Part shown: one piece after another, positions 26,536 to 38,539 of the stretch
Position numbering within the stretch: the stretch's first letter is position 1
Layout: every line of letters begins with the position of its first letter
NCBI GenBank assembly: GCA_023101885.1
Contig: JALPQD010000638.1
Span: forward strand, 613,386-677,385
Reading direction: 5' to 3'
Length of the DNA: 64,000 bases
Source: Typhlomys cinereus
Lineage: Eukaryota > Chordata > Mammalia > Rodentia > Platacanthomyidae
The notes under the pieces: model-generated
Seen by the model: the letters and a program-made list of their open reading frames with translations, nothing else
What the model was told of the DNA's origin: nothing
Databases searched by the model: none
Program-made: the position numbers and the translations under genes

Positions 26536-27578
26536 AGGCAGGGCATTGTGAAAAGGTTCGCAGCCCTGGTGATCTGGGGTTAACGTGTTCCTCTGGTTAG
26601 AGCGGGGGCTGGAGTCCTTGACACCTCCTGGTAAGGCCTCTGGCTGAGGTGGGCTGCACACCTGTCGGTGCTCAGTGTGGCTTGGCCCTGGCCTCAGCCG
26701 CACCCTCGGAGTTCGGAAAGTGGACAAGATTAGCAGCCTGAGGGTGTCATCAGGAGGTGCACAGCTCGCGGCCCGCAACCCCGAGACTTGCGCCCTTGTC
26801 GGCTGCATCGTGGACCCGCGGGGTCAGCCTGGTCGATTACTCGGCAAGTGTCTGGTGCCCATGGGCATGGTAGGGTTAGGGTGGGTGTGGCTGGAGGGCT
26901 GGGTCACAGTGGTTGGGAGCGTGGGGCTTAGCGGGAGGGGGGGAGGAGCTGAGAAGGCGGTTGAGGCGTTAGGTAAGAGTCAGGGGACAGAAGACAGGAC
27001 AGGTTAGGGTTAATGTTAGGGTTGAGTTTTTTAATTATTAATTAGATTTTTAGGTAATTTTTAAGGGATTTTGAGTTTCTTTTTTAGTTTTTTAGTATTT
27101 TTCTTGGTGGCGTGGTGATCTTCGGGTTTAAAGTTTTTGTTTGCAGCGTTTTGGCTTCAAGTTCCTCTTCATGCGGCTGGTGAAATCCCCGAGCGAAGCA
27201 ACTCAGGGGGAACCAGAGAGCGCTCTTCCTACGCAGCTCGGGGAACCAGGGGGCGCTCTCTCTTGGGAACCTGTCCTAGGCAGGCGCGTTCGCACCCACA
27301 ACAGGAGCCGCGGCAGCCTTCCTCTGCCCGCGGCCTGCGGCGCAAGGGTTAGGCTGAGTCCCAGCACAGGCTCCTGTGCAGGACTCGCAGCTGCCCTGCG
27401 AACATGCTCCCTCCTAACTGCTTTCCAGAGGCTCCATTTCCGGCGCAGTGACTCCGCACCTGGCCTCGGTGGCCTGGAGTCAGGCCTCCGCAGGGCACGC
27501 GGGTGGTCCCTGGAACCTGCAGCCCCCGGAGCACCGGGGCTTGCCCGGCCCGTGTTGGCCCCGCCCACACGGCGCGAA

Positions 27579-27599
27579 GGATGCTGGGGCTTGTAGTTC
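27579..27599 (-). promoter_or_regulatory. ZNF143/STAF-type motif, minus orientation
   Basis: The plus-strand text GATGCTGGGGCTTGTAGTTC is the reverse complement of an ACTACAAnnCCCAGCATnC-type site. The motif family is known to sit at the start of many CpG-island and bidirectional promoters. Here it is 36 bp upstream of a second copy in the other orientation. Confidence 0.6.
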
Positions 27600-27634
27600 A
27601 CGGCGGCACTCCCGCATTTACTCAGTAGGGAAAA

Positions 27635-27654
27635 ACTACGAATCCCAGAAGGCA
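27635..27654 (+). promoter_or_regulatory. ZNF143/STAF-type motif, plus orientation
   Basis: ACTACGAATCCCAGAAGGCA matches the ACTACAATTCCCAGAAGGC form of the ZNF143/STAF binding site with one main mismatch (G for A). Together with the inverted copy just upstream, it points to a divergent or bidirectional promoter centred near 27.62 kb. Confidence 0.65.
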
Positions 27655-29559
27655 GCACGCGCCGCCTGGGGTGGAGTGTTCGCAGTCTGCAGGGTTTCAG
27701 CAGAGGGGCTTCCGCGGGCGTGACAGGCGTGTTGAGCAGGGGGTAGAGACCTGTGCGCCTGTCCCTGCTGTCAGGAGCCCTGTCGAGAGCTGGGCGACCT
27801 GCATGGTTGCAGCGCCCAGTGTTGCGCAGCTTCAGCTGTGACCCTTAGGGTTAGGAATGGACTGAGGTGAATGGTGAGGTGTCGCGGGGACCTGAGACTG
27901 TAGTGTCTTCTAGTCAGAGCAGAGGCCTGCGTTCCAAATGGAGACCAGAGCCAGCCAGCTCCAACGGTACTGCGATGTGCAGCCCAGCGACTGCTGCACT
28001 TCCAGGAGCCGCCCAGGCTGCTGGGCCACCACTTGGCCCAAGAGTCACTTCCTCAGACACGCCAGCCCTGTCCTCTGATCTCCACGTGCTCACTGTGGCA
28101 TGTATGTGCCTGCATTTACACAGACAGATGCATATATGCATGAATCAGGCAAACACAAGGAATGTTTAAAAACATGGTACTCCTAGAGAGTACTCCTCCT
28201 AGAGAGGTCAATCTGGCTTGAACTAGTTTGGGGTGCATCTGCAGAAGGGCACACTATGTCCTCCAAGTGGAATTCTAGGAATAATTCCGTACTAACCATC
28301 TTATGGCTATGCATAACTGAATGTGCACATGGTTCAAATCACACGCATTGCGGGAAGGTACATGTGCGGTAGGAAAATGACTAGATTACCCAATCTTTCA
28401 ACCTCTAGAACCAGCTAAATCACACCCCTTAGCAAGCAGCCCCTCCTTCCTTCAGACCCCATAAAAACTAGCCCAGGAATAATCTGGGCCTCGAATTTTT
28501 CACTCATGTGGCTGCTCTGGAGTGTCCTGACCTTTTTTAATACTTTGCTTTGAATATTAGTTTCTTTGCCACTGTTGCAAGTCATGGGGGCTTTTATATC
28601 ATTCTTGAATGAAGGCCAACAATCTGGAAACACAGTCCAAAGGCCATCCAGTAGACACACACACACAGTGACTTATGCCATCCAGTGCCACATGCAGAAG
28701 AAATACATTTTTTGCCATGACAGAATATGCCATTTGCCATTGCTGCAAACGAAAATGTATGGCTGAAAAAAAAACAGCAAAAAAATTCCACTTTTTATTA
28801 GATCCCACTTAGTTCTGTCAGTAAGGGTTACCTTATTTTTTCTTGCATGTAGTGTGAATTAAGATCAATAGTGGTATTCAGTTGGACTTACTGAGGGATG
28901 AAGCACAGCTCTCTTGCAAAGGGAAAAGATTTACTTTGCTCCAGACCCTAAAGTGACAATGGCCTGGGAATATTCAGGTCACTCCATGTTCCACCATGGT
29001 AGTAGTTTCATGAAGTTTTGTAGAAGGTCATAAATCAGCACACTGCCGCGTCCTAATCCAACCAATCTGGTAGACTAGGTCTCAGTTTGGATAAGATGGA
29101 TTCAAAGAAACATCTTTTGGAAAAAAGGATTTGGCATTATTTGAAATAAATAAGAAAAATAAGTAAAGTATGGGAATTGTCAGGCCTTGGTGTTTCTGCC
29201 CAATTGGGACCTAAAGTTTGCTCACTGGGGAACGTCATAGTAATGCCCATGGGCAAGTGCTGGGAATTCCTCCTTAGATAATTTAAGTTTTGCTTCTGGC
29301 AGGAAGAATTCTTCCGGGAATTGGGTGTGCTTTCTACCTATTCTTAGGTTTTTTGGGACTAGCTTCCTGCTCTGTGATCTAGAGAAAAAGCTTGCTTTTA
29401 ACTTTAAATCAAATTGCAACTAGAGATTTTATGTCTAGTCACACACTAGTAAGTAGACTTGTTAGCCAGAATGTATACACTGATTTTAAAGAAATTAGCA
29501 ACTTCAAGAGTCTTAAAACATAGATGTGTAAAATTCTCACCTATGAAGTAACTCAGAAA

Positions 29560-30650
29560 TTCTATAAGTATGAGACTATGCTATCTGTTCACTAGAACTT
29601 TAAAAGGATGTTTGATCCCTCTTGGATTGTAATTTATGCTATCATAGGAGGAATTGTTCTTTTAATAATTATATTGCTTAAGTGTTTTCTTCAGCACATC
29701 TCTCAGCAGTGCTCCATCAAGACTATGCTACAGGCGCTTATGGCCCTTAAATATCCAAGCCATGGCCCCCCTAGAGACGTGGTTCAAGCTTGGATTGCAG
29801 AGATTCATGAGGCCTTGGTCTAATCTACTATCCACATATCCTGGCATGCCTTCCAGAGGGCCGGCAGTCAATGGGTAAGGCTCCACATGAGCGTGGTATC
29901 CGACCTAAGGCAGACACCAGTCCATTATGCTGGACCCTCTCTGAGGCGGGGTCAACAAGGTCAGAGCAAAGAACTCTGGCTCCCGCTGGCTCTCAAAAAG
30001 GATGGATATGTAGGAGGAATGGACCAGGCAGGCCTGTATTGTCTGTTTGGGCCACACACAACTTCCCTGAGCTAGAACCTGCTGCCATGCCTGGTGCTGA
30101 TGCCAACCCGCCTGACTGAGAGGACCAACCTGGACAGGACAACAGCAAAAGCTCATGCTGGGACTTACGGGATAGTGGGCACACGTATAGTTAACTGTAA
30201 TGAAAAACATGTTGCTTATTGAAGTCAAAAGGAGCTCAGTCCTCCTCTGTGTATTTTAAAAATGCAGTCTCTGTTAGAACAATGACCGCTATGTGGGCTC
30301 AGCCCCATGGCTATCTTGTGGAGCATTATAGATTAGATAGATTTGGAAATACTGGGAGAATAGAATCTGTTTGTGTCTTTTCCCTCAAACAGTGGGTTAG
30401 CTACTTAAAAAATTGTTTGTTCTTACTGAGCATAGGAAACTGGCAAGGTCTGTGTTTGTTTTCCTCTGTTTGCAGGTGCAGTGACACATTTTTTGCCCTA
30501 AAATTTTCTAGTATAAAAGCTGTTACAAAATTTCAATAAAATGGGTCCAGATTACTCAGCCTAGCGAGTTCGTGTTTCTGTTCTCCATTGCTGACTCCTT
30601 GCCTGATCTTAGTCACAGGCAGAAATAGTGGGTCAGTGGTCACAGCAACG
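29560..30650 (+). mobile_element. Probable endogenous retrovirus remnant: 3' env-like tail and LTR-like sequence
   Basis: A 71-codon open frame (29608-29823) has a hydrophobic membrane-type helix (residues about 6-28) followed by a Cys/Gln-rich basic tail, similar in style to the end of a retroviral transmembrane envelope protein. It is followed by a roughly 800-bp stretch with LTR-like signals: TATAAAAG at 30512-30519, AATAAA at 30535-30540, then a T/C-rich GTGTTTCTGTTCTCC region. Upstream reading frames are broken. I see no intact gag, pol or env and did not locate exact LTR termini, so the class is unassigned. Confidence 0.4.
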
Positions 30651-31225
30651 TGGAGAAACCTCTTCTGGGCTTCAGGTGTCATCTGATGCATTCTTGGCTT
30701 TTGGAAGCCTAGGGTCAGTCTGTGCATTCCAGGAGGACTTCTCTAGCAATCTGCTGGATGTCAGGTCACACACAAAGGAGGATTGTTTTTCAAGAGGAAA
30801 GATGGCCCCAAATAATTTGTAATTAGGCCTTTGTAGAATGTCCAAGTAGTTGAGTCTTCTGTAGCTTATTCAGTTTGCAGTTTGGCCTGTGGTGGCCTTA
30901 CTCAAGGTTATGGAAAGCTGTGAGGTGATCTCAGCCTCTACTATATGCACTGATTTCTCTGAAATCCCCCATACCATCCCCTACCATGATGAACTGAAAC
31001 TCTGAGTAGACGTCTTTCATCCCTGAATCATGAGGGATTGTGTGGCCGCAACACAAGAGAAGTGACTGATACATCCACTCACATAGACCTGATGAAGGCG
31101 GCCACACTCTACCATTCTAGCAGCGAAACTGGGGAGTTCCCAGAGTCCTGGGCACTTTTATTCAAGGCTCACAAGCCTTCTGCCCACTTCTGCTGTGGAG
31201 AGGGTGTGAATGTCACAAGCTGCCC

Positions 31226-32148
31226 TCTGAGGTTCTCATGTCTTAGCTTCTCTGGGCAGGGTGAGTGTGTCACATGAGGTTCACATGTCTTAGCTTCTCT
31301 GGGCAGGGTGTGTCACATGAGGTTCACATGTCTTAGCTGCTGTGGGCAGGGTGAGTGTGTCACATGAGGTTCACGTGTCTTAGCTGCTGTGGGTAGAGTG
31401 TATCACATGAGGTTCACATGTCTTAGCTGCTGTGGGCAGGGTGAGTGTGTCACATGAGATTCACGTGTCTTAGCTGCTGTGGGCAGAGTGTATCACATGA
31501 GGTTCACATGTCTTAGCTGCTGTGGGCAGGGTGAGTGTGTCACATGAGGTTCACGTGTCTTAGCTGCTGTGGGCAGGGTGAGTGTGTCACATGAGGTTCA
31601 TGTGTCTTAGCTGCTATGGGCAGGGTGAGTGTGTCACATGAAGTTCATGTGTCTTAGCTTCTCTAGGCAGGGTGAGTGTGTCACATGAGATTCACGTGTC
31701 TTAGCTGCTGTGGGCAGGGTGTGTCACATGAGGTTCATGTGTCTTAGCTGCTGTGGGCAGGATGAGTGTGTCACATGAAGTTCACGTGTCTTAGCTTCTC
31801 TGGGCAGGGTGAGTGTGTCACATGAGGTTCATGTGTCTTAGCTGCTGTGGGCAGGGTGTGTCACATGAGGTTCACGTGTCTTAGCTGCTGTGGGCAGGAT
31901 GAGTGTGTCACATGAGGTTCACGTGTCTTAGCTGCTGTGGGCAGGGTGAGTGTGTCACTTGAGGTTCACGTGTCTTAGCTGCTGTGGGCAGGGTGAGTGT
32001 GTCACATGAGGTTCACGTGTCTTAGCTTCTCTGGGCAGGGTGAGTGTGTCACATGAGGTTCACGTGTCTTAGCTGCTGTGGGCAGGGTGTGTCACATGAG
32101 GTTCACGTGTTTTAGCTGCTGTGGGCAGGGTGAGTGTGCCAGAAGCCG
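31226..32148. repeat. 43/47-bp minisatellite, about 20 units
   Basis: The 47-bp unit runs gtcttagctgctgtgggcag, ggtgagtgtgtcacatgagg, ttcacgt. A shorter form lacks four bases in gggtgagtgtgtc. Variation is mostly cacg/catg/caca in the last block, and ttctct versus gctgtg. About a dozen units carry a CACGTG E-box and most also carry CACATG. The array decays at about 32140 into unique sequence (gccagaagccgacagg). Confidence 0.93.
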
Positions 32149-32564
32149 ACAGGTTCACCTGTCTCGGTTGCTGTAGTCCAGGCTTGATCATTCTCGCTAA
32201 CACAGATTTCATAAAAATGTTTCTGAGTGATGTATTTCATCATATGACAGACCACTGTCTGTGGTTTGATTGACATTATTATTAGGGTTTTAAAACTACT
32301 ATAATGAAAGACTTCATTGAACATTCTTAGATGTTTGATTTTTTTTTAACAAACACACGGAGTGAAATTTATTCTGAAAGCACTGCTGGGGGATTACACT
32401 TTCACTTCTCTTCCCTTCTGTAAGGTGATTAGAAAGTTGAACATGCCTTCCCTTGGGACCAGTGTGAAGCTCAGAACACACAGGCCCACCACCTGGACAC
32501 ATGACCCTTTTCTTATTCTGAGCTTTAACCATCACAAGGAAATCAGTCACCCCATTCCATTCTT

Positions 32565-32738
32565 TCTTTTTAATGTGTGTGTGTGTGTGTCTATCAGAGG
32601 GCACTGTGTGACCCTGTGGAGGACCAAGGGTGACTTTGGAAGCCATGTCCACCTGATGGTTTTACTGAGTATCTGGGATCCAAACTTAGGTCCTTCTGCT
32701 TGTGAGGCAGAGTCTTCACTCCTTAGCCATCTCTCCCC
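32565..32738 (-). mobile_element. B2-like SINE fragment, antisense
   Basis: (TG)n, then gaggaccaagggtgactttgg, then ggtccttctgcttgtgaggc and ccatctctccccc. A shortened copy of the family. Confidence 0.8.
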
Positions 32739-33014
32739 CTCCCCATTCCATTCTTCCTCAAGTCACTCAATTCAACTATCATTTATTTTAAATCCAGATT
32801 TAGGATTGCTGTACCCTTGAATTGACATTGTCTTACATGAAATGTATTTTTTTTTATTTTAGCAGTTCTCTGTAATGTCAACTTTTCCAAAATATTGTGT
32901 GGTTTGTGTTGATGAGATACAGCACTCACTTCTTAATTTTCAATTAAGATTTTATGACATAACATTTAAAGCTTCTTAATAGTGTCTAGTTAAGTCTAAA
33001 AAATCTATATATTT

Positions 33015-33037
33015 TTATTTTTTTAATTATTTATTCA

Positions 33038-33077
<40 letters not shown>

Positions 33078-33285
33078 GAACCAAGGGTGAATTTGGGAAT
33101 CATCATGGACTGCTTCTACCTCCTCTTTTGCTCTGCCCCGGGATTCACAGGCTCTGCCCACCAGGACCAGAAACACAAGCCGCCCCTGCTTCTACCCAGC
33201 GTTTGTATGTGGGATCTGGAATCTGAACTCAGGACCCTCTGCTTGCAAGGCAGAGGCTTAACCCCTGAGTCATCTCTCCAGCCCC
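33015..33285 (-). mobile_element. B2-like SINE, antisense
   Basis: A (TG)n tail at 33042-33070, gaaccaagggtgaatttggg, and catctctccagcccc at 33271-33285. The overlapping 190-codon frame is SINE-derived. Confidence 0.88.
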
Positions 33286-33573
33286 TAAAAATCCATATTT
33301 TAAAGATTGGTATATTTAGTACTTGCACCTTCAATGTTATTTCAAATACAGTTAAGTCCAATTCCATCAACTTGGTATTTATTTTCCATTTTCTGATTTT
33401 CATTTATTTTAGGGAAAAAGAGAGAGAGAGAGGAAGAGGAGAAAGAAGAGGCCCATGCTTTACATACTATGTACCATGGATAGTCAGAGAACAACTTTTA
33501 GGAGTCAGTCCTCTCCTTCTACCATGTGGACGTTTCAGATTTTTCACATTTAGTCATTATCTTCAGAGTTTTA

Positions 33574-33851
33574 TTTATTTATTTAAAGTTTTATTTATTT
33601 ATTTAATTTGAGAGAGAGAAAGAAAGCAACACAGAGAGAGAACACTGCGTATCCCTGTGGAGGACCAAGGGTGACTTTGGGCATCATCCTAGATTGTTTT
33701 TACCTCCTTTTTGCTTTGCTCTGGGATTTCCCAGGCTCTGCCTAAGGGCCAGTAGTATAGGCTGTTGTGGTTTCTATGTAGGATCTGGGATCTGAATTCA
33801 GGACCTTCTGCTTTTGAGGCAAAGTCTTAATCCAAGTCCTCTCTCCAGCCC
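33574..33851 (-). mobile_element. B2-like SINE, antisense, 16-bp target-site duplication
   Basis: TATCTTCAGAGTTTTA occurs at 33558-33573 and 33852-33867, flanking a full copy of the family. Confidence 0.9.
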
Positions 33852-34472
33852 TATCTTCAGAGTTTTAATTTAATGTGACCACATGGATGCTTCTTTGTAA
33901 ACAGTTGCTTAGATTTTAGTTAACTTAGGACAATTCTTAGGTGTTTCCTCCTTAAATACTGCTTTTTCAACAATTTCTTTTCCCTGACAGCAAATATGTC
34001 ACACACAATCGTGTAGTCATTTTTCAGTTCTTTTCTCTCATAGGTATTTTGGGTTCTTGGTTTCTGCCTTGCTGTGTTCAACTTGCCATTCAGTGTTTGT
34101 CATTTCAGATAATTTGAATTCTACTGAGGTTTTTATTTGACTTTAAAAACATATGTTCCTAGTTTTACTTGATTTCTCATGTCCATCCCTTTCTCAAAAT
34201 GTTTCAACAGATCAACTCTCATTCTTGGAAACCCTTGTTTTTAGCACCAATGTATGTATACATCTTTGTGTTTAAATTGTGCTTTCATGTTTTTTTTTTT
34301 GTCTTTTCCTATACCTATAAAATTCCATTCTTAATGGAATGTTAGATTCATGCCTAAAGGGACCAACCTAAGTTCCCAAGTCACATTCTACCAACGAGGG
34401 ACCCTCTTCTCAAGCTGTGAGGGAAGCCGAGCTGGGTGGTGCCAGCTGGGTTCCTAAGATTTAGTCCATCCT

Positions 34473-34742
34473 GGGGCTGGAGAGAAGGCTCAGGAGTTAA
34501 GATTCTGTCTCACAAGCAGAAGGTCTGAGTTCAGATTCCAGGTCCCACATAAAAATGCTGGTGGAAACAGAGGCGGCCTATACTTTCGACCCTGGTGACC
34601 AGAGCCTGGGAAATCCCAGAGCAAAGCAAGAGGCAATCCAGGATGATTCTGAAGTCACCCTTGGTTCTCCACAGAGACAGACAGTGCCCTCTGACACACA
34701 CACTCCCTCACTCACACACATAAAATAAAATATGAAAAACTT
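34473..34742 (+). mobile_element. B2-like SINE with imperfect target-site duplication
   Basis: ggggctggagagaaggctca head and an aataaaatatg tail. aagatttagtccatcct before it and aagatttggtccattct after it differ at two positions. Confidence 0.85.
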
Positions 34743-34967
34743 AAAAGATTTGGTCCATTCTGCTTGACATCCAACTTGCTGCTTAGGGACTTTGGGAAAC
34801 TGCTATCTTGGTTCTGAAAAAGTACAGGAGACCCACGTCAGCCTGTGACACCATAGCTCTAAACTTTCTCATCTGTGGAATTGAAAAATTGAACATATGG
34901 CTTTGAGGAAGGATACCATGTGCTTGTGCAGAAGCCCTTCCTGACGACCATGTTCTCATTGCAGCAC

Positions 34968-37200
34968 AGGCTCATCCCCATGGGATGGAGTGCTCCAGAT
35001 CTCACTGAATACAGGCTCATCCCCATTTAGTGCTCCAGATCTCACTGAATACAGGCTCATCTCCATGGGGTGGAGTGCTCCAGATCTCACTGAATACAGG
35101 CTCATCCCCATTTAGTGCTCCAGATCTCACTGAATACAGGCTCATCCCCATGGGGTGGAGTGCTCCAGATCTCACTGAATACAGGCTCATCCCCATTTAG
35201 TGCTCCAGATCTCACTGAATACAGGCTCATCCCCATGGGGTGGAGTGCTCCAGATCTCACTGAATACAGGCTCATCCCCATGGGGTGGAGTGCTCCAGAT
35301 CTCACTGAATACAGGCTCATCCCCATGGGGTGGAGTGCTCCAGATCTCACTGAATACAGGCTCGTCCCCATGAGGTGGAGTGCTCCAGATCTCACTGCAG
35401 CACAGGCTCATCCCCATGGGGTGGAGTGCTCCAGATCTCACTGAATACAGGCTCATCCCCATTTAGTGCTCCAGATCTCACTGAATACAGGCTCATCCCC
35501 ATGGGGTGGAGTGCTCCAGATCTCACTGAATACAGGCTCATCCCCATGGGGTGGAGTGCTCCAGATCTCACTGAATACAGGCTCATCCCCATTTAGTGCT
35601 CCAGATCTCACTGAATACAGGCTCATCCCCATGGGGTGGAGTGCTCCAGATCTCACTGAATACAGGCTCATCCCCATGGGGTGGAGTGCTCCAGATCTCA
35701 CTGAATACAGGCTCATCCCCATGGGGTGGAGTGCTCCAGATCTCACTGAATACAGGCTCGTCCCCATGAGGTGGAGTGCTCCAGATCTCACTGCAGCACA
35801 GGCTCATCCCCATGGGGTGGAGTGCTCCAGATCTCACTGAATACAGGCTCATCCCCATTTAGTGCTCCAGATCTCACTGAATACAGGCTCATCCCCATGG
35901 GGTGGAGTGCTCCAGATCTCACTGAATACAGGCTCATCCCCATGGGGTGGAGTGCTCCAGATCTCACTGAATACAGGCTCGTCCCCATGAGGTGGAGTGC
36001 TCCAGATCTCACTGAATACAGGCTCGTCCCCATGGGGTGGAGTGCTCCACATCTCACTGAATACAGGCTCGTCCCCATGAGGTGGAGTGCTCCAGATCTC
36101 ACTGCAGCACAGGCTCATCCCCATGAGGTGGAGTGCTCCAGATCTCACTGAATACAGGCTCATCCCCATGGGGTGGAGTGCTCCAGATCTCACTGAATAC
36201 AGGCTCATCCCCATTTAGTGCTCCAGATCTCACTGAATACAGGCTCATCCCCATGGGGTGGAGTGCTCCAGATCTCACTGAATACAGGCTCATCCCCATG
36301 GGGTGGAGTGCTCCAGATCTCACTGAATACAGGCTCATCCCCATGGGGTGGAGTGCTCCAGATCTCACTGAATACAGGCTCGTCCCCATGAGGTGGAGTG
36401 CTCCAGATCTCACTGCAGCACAGGCTCATCCCCATGGGGTGGAGTGCTCCAGATCTCACTGAATACAGGCTCATCCCCATGGGGTGGAGTGCTCCAGATC
36501 TCACTGAATACAGGCTCATCCCCATTTAGTGCTCCAGATCTCACTGAATACAGGCTCATCCCCATGGGGTGGAGTGCTCCAGATCTCACTGAATACAGGC
36601 TCATCCCCATGGGGTGGAGTGCTCCACATCTCACTGAATACAGGCTCGTCCCCATGGGGTGGAGTGCTCCAGATCTCACTGCAGCACAGGCTCATCCCCA
36701 TGAGGTGGAGTGCTCCAGATCTCACTGAATACAGGCTCGTCCCCATGGGGTGGAGTGCTCTAGATCTCACTGAATACAGGCTCATCCCCATGGGGTGGAG
36801 TGCTCCAGATCTCACTGAATACAGGCTCGTCCCCATGGGGTGGAGTGCTCCAGATCTCACTGAATACAGGCTCATCCCCATGGGGTGGAGTGCTCCACAT
36901 CTCACTGAATACAGGCTCGTCCCCATGGGGTGGAGTGCTCCAGATCTCACTGAATACAGGCTCGTCCCCATGGGGTGGAGTGCTCCAGATCTCACTGTAA
37001 TACAGGCTCGTCCCCATGAGGTGGAGTGCTCCAGATCTCACTGAATACAGGCTCGTCCCCATGAGGTGGAGTGCTCCAGATCTCACTGCAGCACAGGCTC
37101 ATCCCCATGAGGTGGAGTGCTCCAGATCTCACTGAATACAGGCTCATCCCCATGGGGTGGAGTGCTCCACATCTCACTGAATACAGGATCATCCCCACTA
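34968..37200. repeat. 45-bp minisatellite (about 50 units) with higher-order structure
   Basis: The main unit is gctccagatctcactgaata, then caggctcatccccatggggt, then ggagt (45 bp). A 40-bp variant has ccatttagt in place of ccatggggtggagt. Another variant replaces gaatacagg with gcagcacagg, at about 34962, 35396, 35792, 36104, 36415, 36682 and 37087. These mark blocks of 6-10 units; the translated content of 35115-35444 equals that of 36133-36462 and nearly equals 35466-35840. Since 45 is a multiple of 3, long repeat-peptide frames appear on both strands; these are not considered genes. Confidence 0.95.
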
Positions 37201-38539
37201 GTGCTCCACAGCGAGGCAGTAGCTTGGCTTCTTTGTGAGGCTTCCCATTGCTGTTTCATGATGCTCTGGCCTAAAACTTCTTAAATTTCTTAAATTGTGG
37301 CACACGACACTTTCCCAGAATTGAATGTAGGTGCAACAGAGAGTTTGGCATCATGAAACATACTGGGCTAGCTCAGAGCCAGGCCATTACTCTTACTGAA
37401 AATTCCATTTAAAGAAGCTTCTCTGGGACCAGGAAATATGAAAGACAGAAGAAAGAACACACAGAGATGGAAATATGGAAAGTGGCTGGCGCAGACAGGT
37501 GGGAAATCCCACCACCTTCTAGAGAGAGAGAGTGGTAAGAAGACACGGCTCAGTCCTGCAAGACTTTATTTATAAACCTGTATACGAATCCAGGTGTGGA
37601 ATTTTAGATGGGTAGGGAGGAGAGGTAAGATTATGGGAAAGCTTTCCTGGTTTCTAGTGTGTTCCTGGATTGTCAGCTTGAGAGGCAGAGAATCAAATCC
37701 TTCCAGATATTTAGCATGGGCCAGAAAGGGATAGTTTAATACATGAGACAGTGCATATCTAACAGAAGTCCCTGTGGACTCAGGTGGGGGATTTAATCTG
37801 GACAGGGGCTCCAGAAGGCAAGAGTGGGTTTGATGTCAGTGGGTTTCAGAACTTTTGTTTTTCCATCAAAGTCCACGATTACATTCCTCTCAGTCTTTCA
37901 CACTTTCTAAAGGAATGAGATCTTTTGTAGCAGGTGGCATCCCAAACATCACTTTCCACTGGTGTGGCTCCCTACAATGAAAGGTTTCTGAATACATAAT
38001 GACCAAAAATTAACTTAAAATCAAATGTGTAACAAGTGGTTGGGGGAGATAAGACAGGGGTGGCTATTGGTCACAAGACTTGTTGTAGTTACTCTTCTTG
38101 CTGCTGTCAGACACTATTCATACACAACTTAAGGGACTAAAGGGGGCATTCTCTCTTGAGTAGAACACTCAAGGTGTCTCTAGCAGTGTTCTTTCATGTT
38201 GTACTGTGCAACTTCTCTATAGCTTTATTTCTGACACTGCACGTGTCACCATGCCATCAAGTCCTTGAACTCTGCCTGAAACTCAGATTTGTGGCTGTTA
38301 CGTTAGAAACTGCAGTATTTTTGCTACTTTTCTAGAAACCTAACTCTATGGAAACAGGGTTTTGATATTTTCTTGCTGTCATTACTCAGCACGTGTAAAA
38401 TTCATATATCTAGATATATACCGTTAGACAAACACAACCAGTTCATTAGTATGAAAATTTGCTTTTTCTCAGTAAATATGTATATCAAAGACTAGCTTAT
38501 AAACTTTGATGTTTATTGGTAAATTGCACCCCCCCTTTT
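37201..38539. other. No gene recognised
   Basis: Unique-looking sequence between the 45-bp array and a SINE. No open frame above 60 codons of interest. Confidence 0.5.

Larger units (their letters stand above)
25612..28100. promoter_or_regulatory. CpG-island-like GC-rich block, probable promoter region
   Basis: Composition changes sharply at about 25,610, from AT-rich L1 sequence to GC-rich DNA with frequent CG dinucleotides. CG density is greatest at 27,180-27,720, for example ccgcggcagcc and ccgcccacacggcgcg. An AT-rich stretch at 27,030-27,100 interrupts it. No TATA box sits at an obvious place, as is usual for CpG-island promoters. Open frames of 70-150 codons overlap in several frames and I recognise none as a protein. 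The gene served is unknown; PRMT2 starts more than 24 kb away. Confidence 0.6.

Noticed and set aside
27141..27658. 151-codon frames on both strands in the CpG island
   Set aside because: Overlapping, strand-symmetric and Arg/Pro/Ala-rich, as expected from GC-rich promoter DNA.
31226..32148. CRISPR-like regular repeats in this and the other arrays
   Set aside because: Repeats are directly adjacent with no unique spacers, and the DNA is mammalian.
35102..37198. Repeat proteins of the APDLTEYRLIPMGWS type on both strands
   Set aside because: The 45-bp unit is a multiple of three and contains no stop in several frames; no non-repeat coding flanks and strand-symmetric openness.
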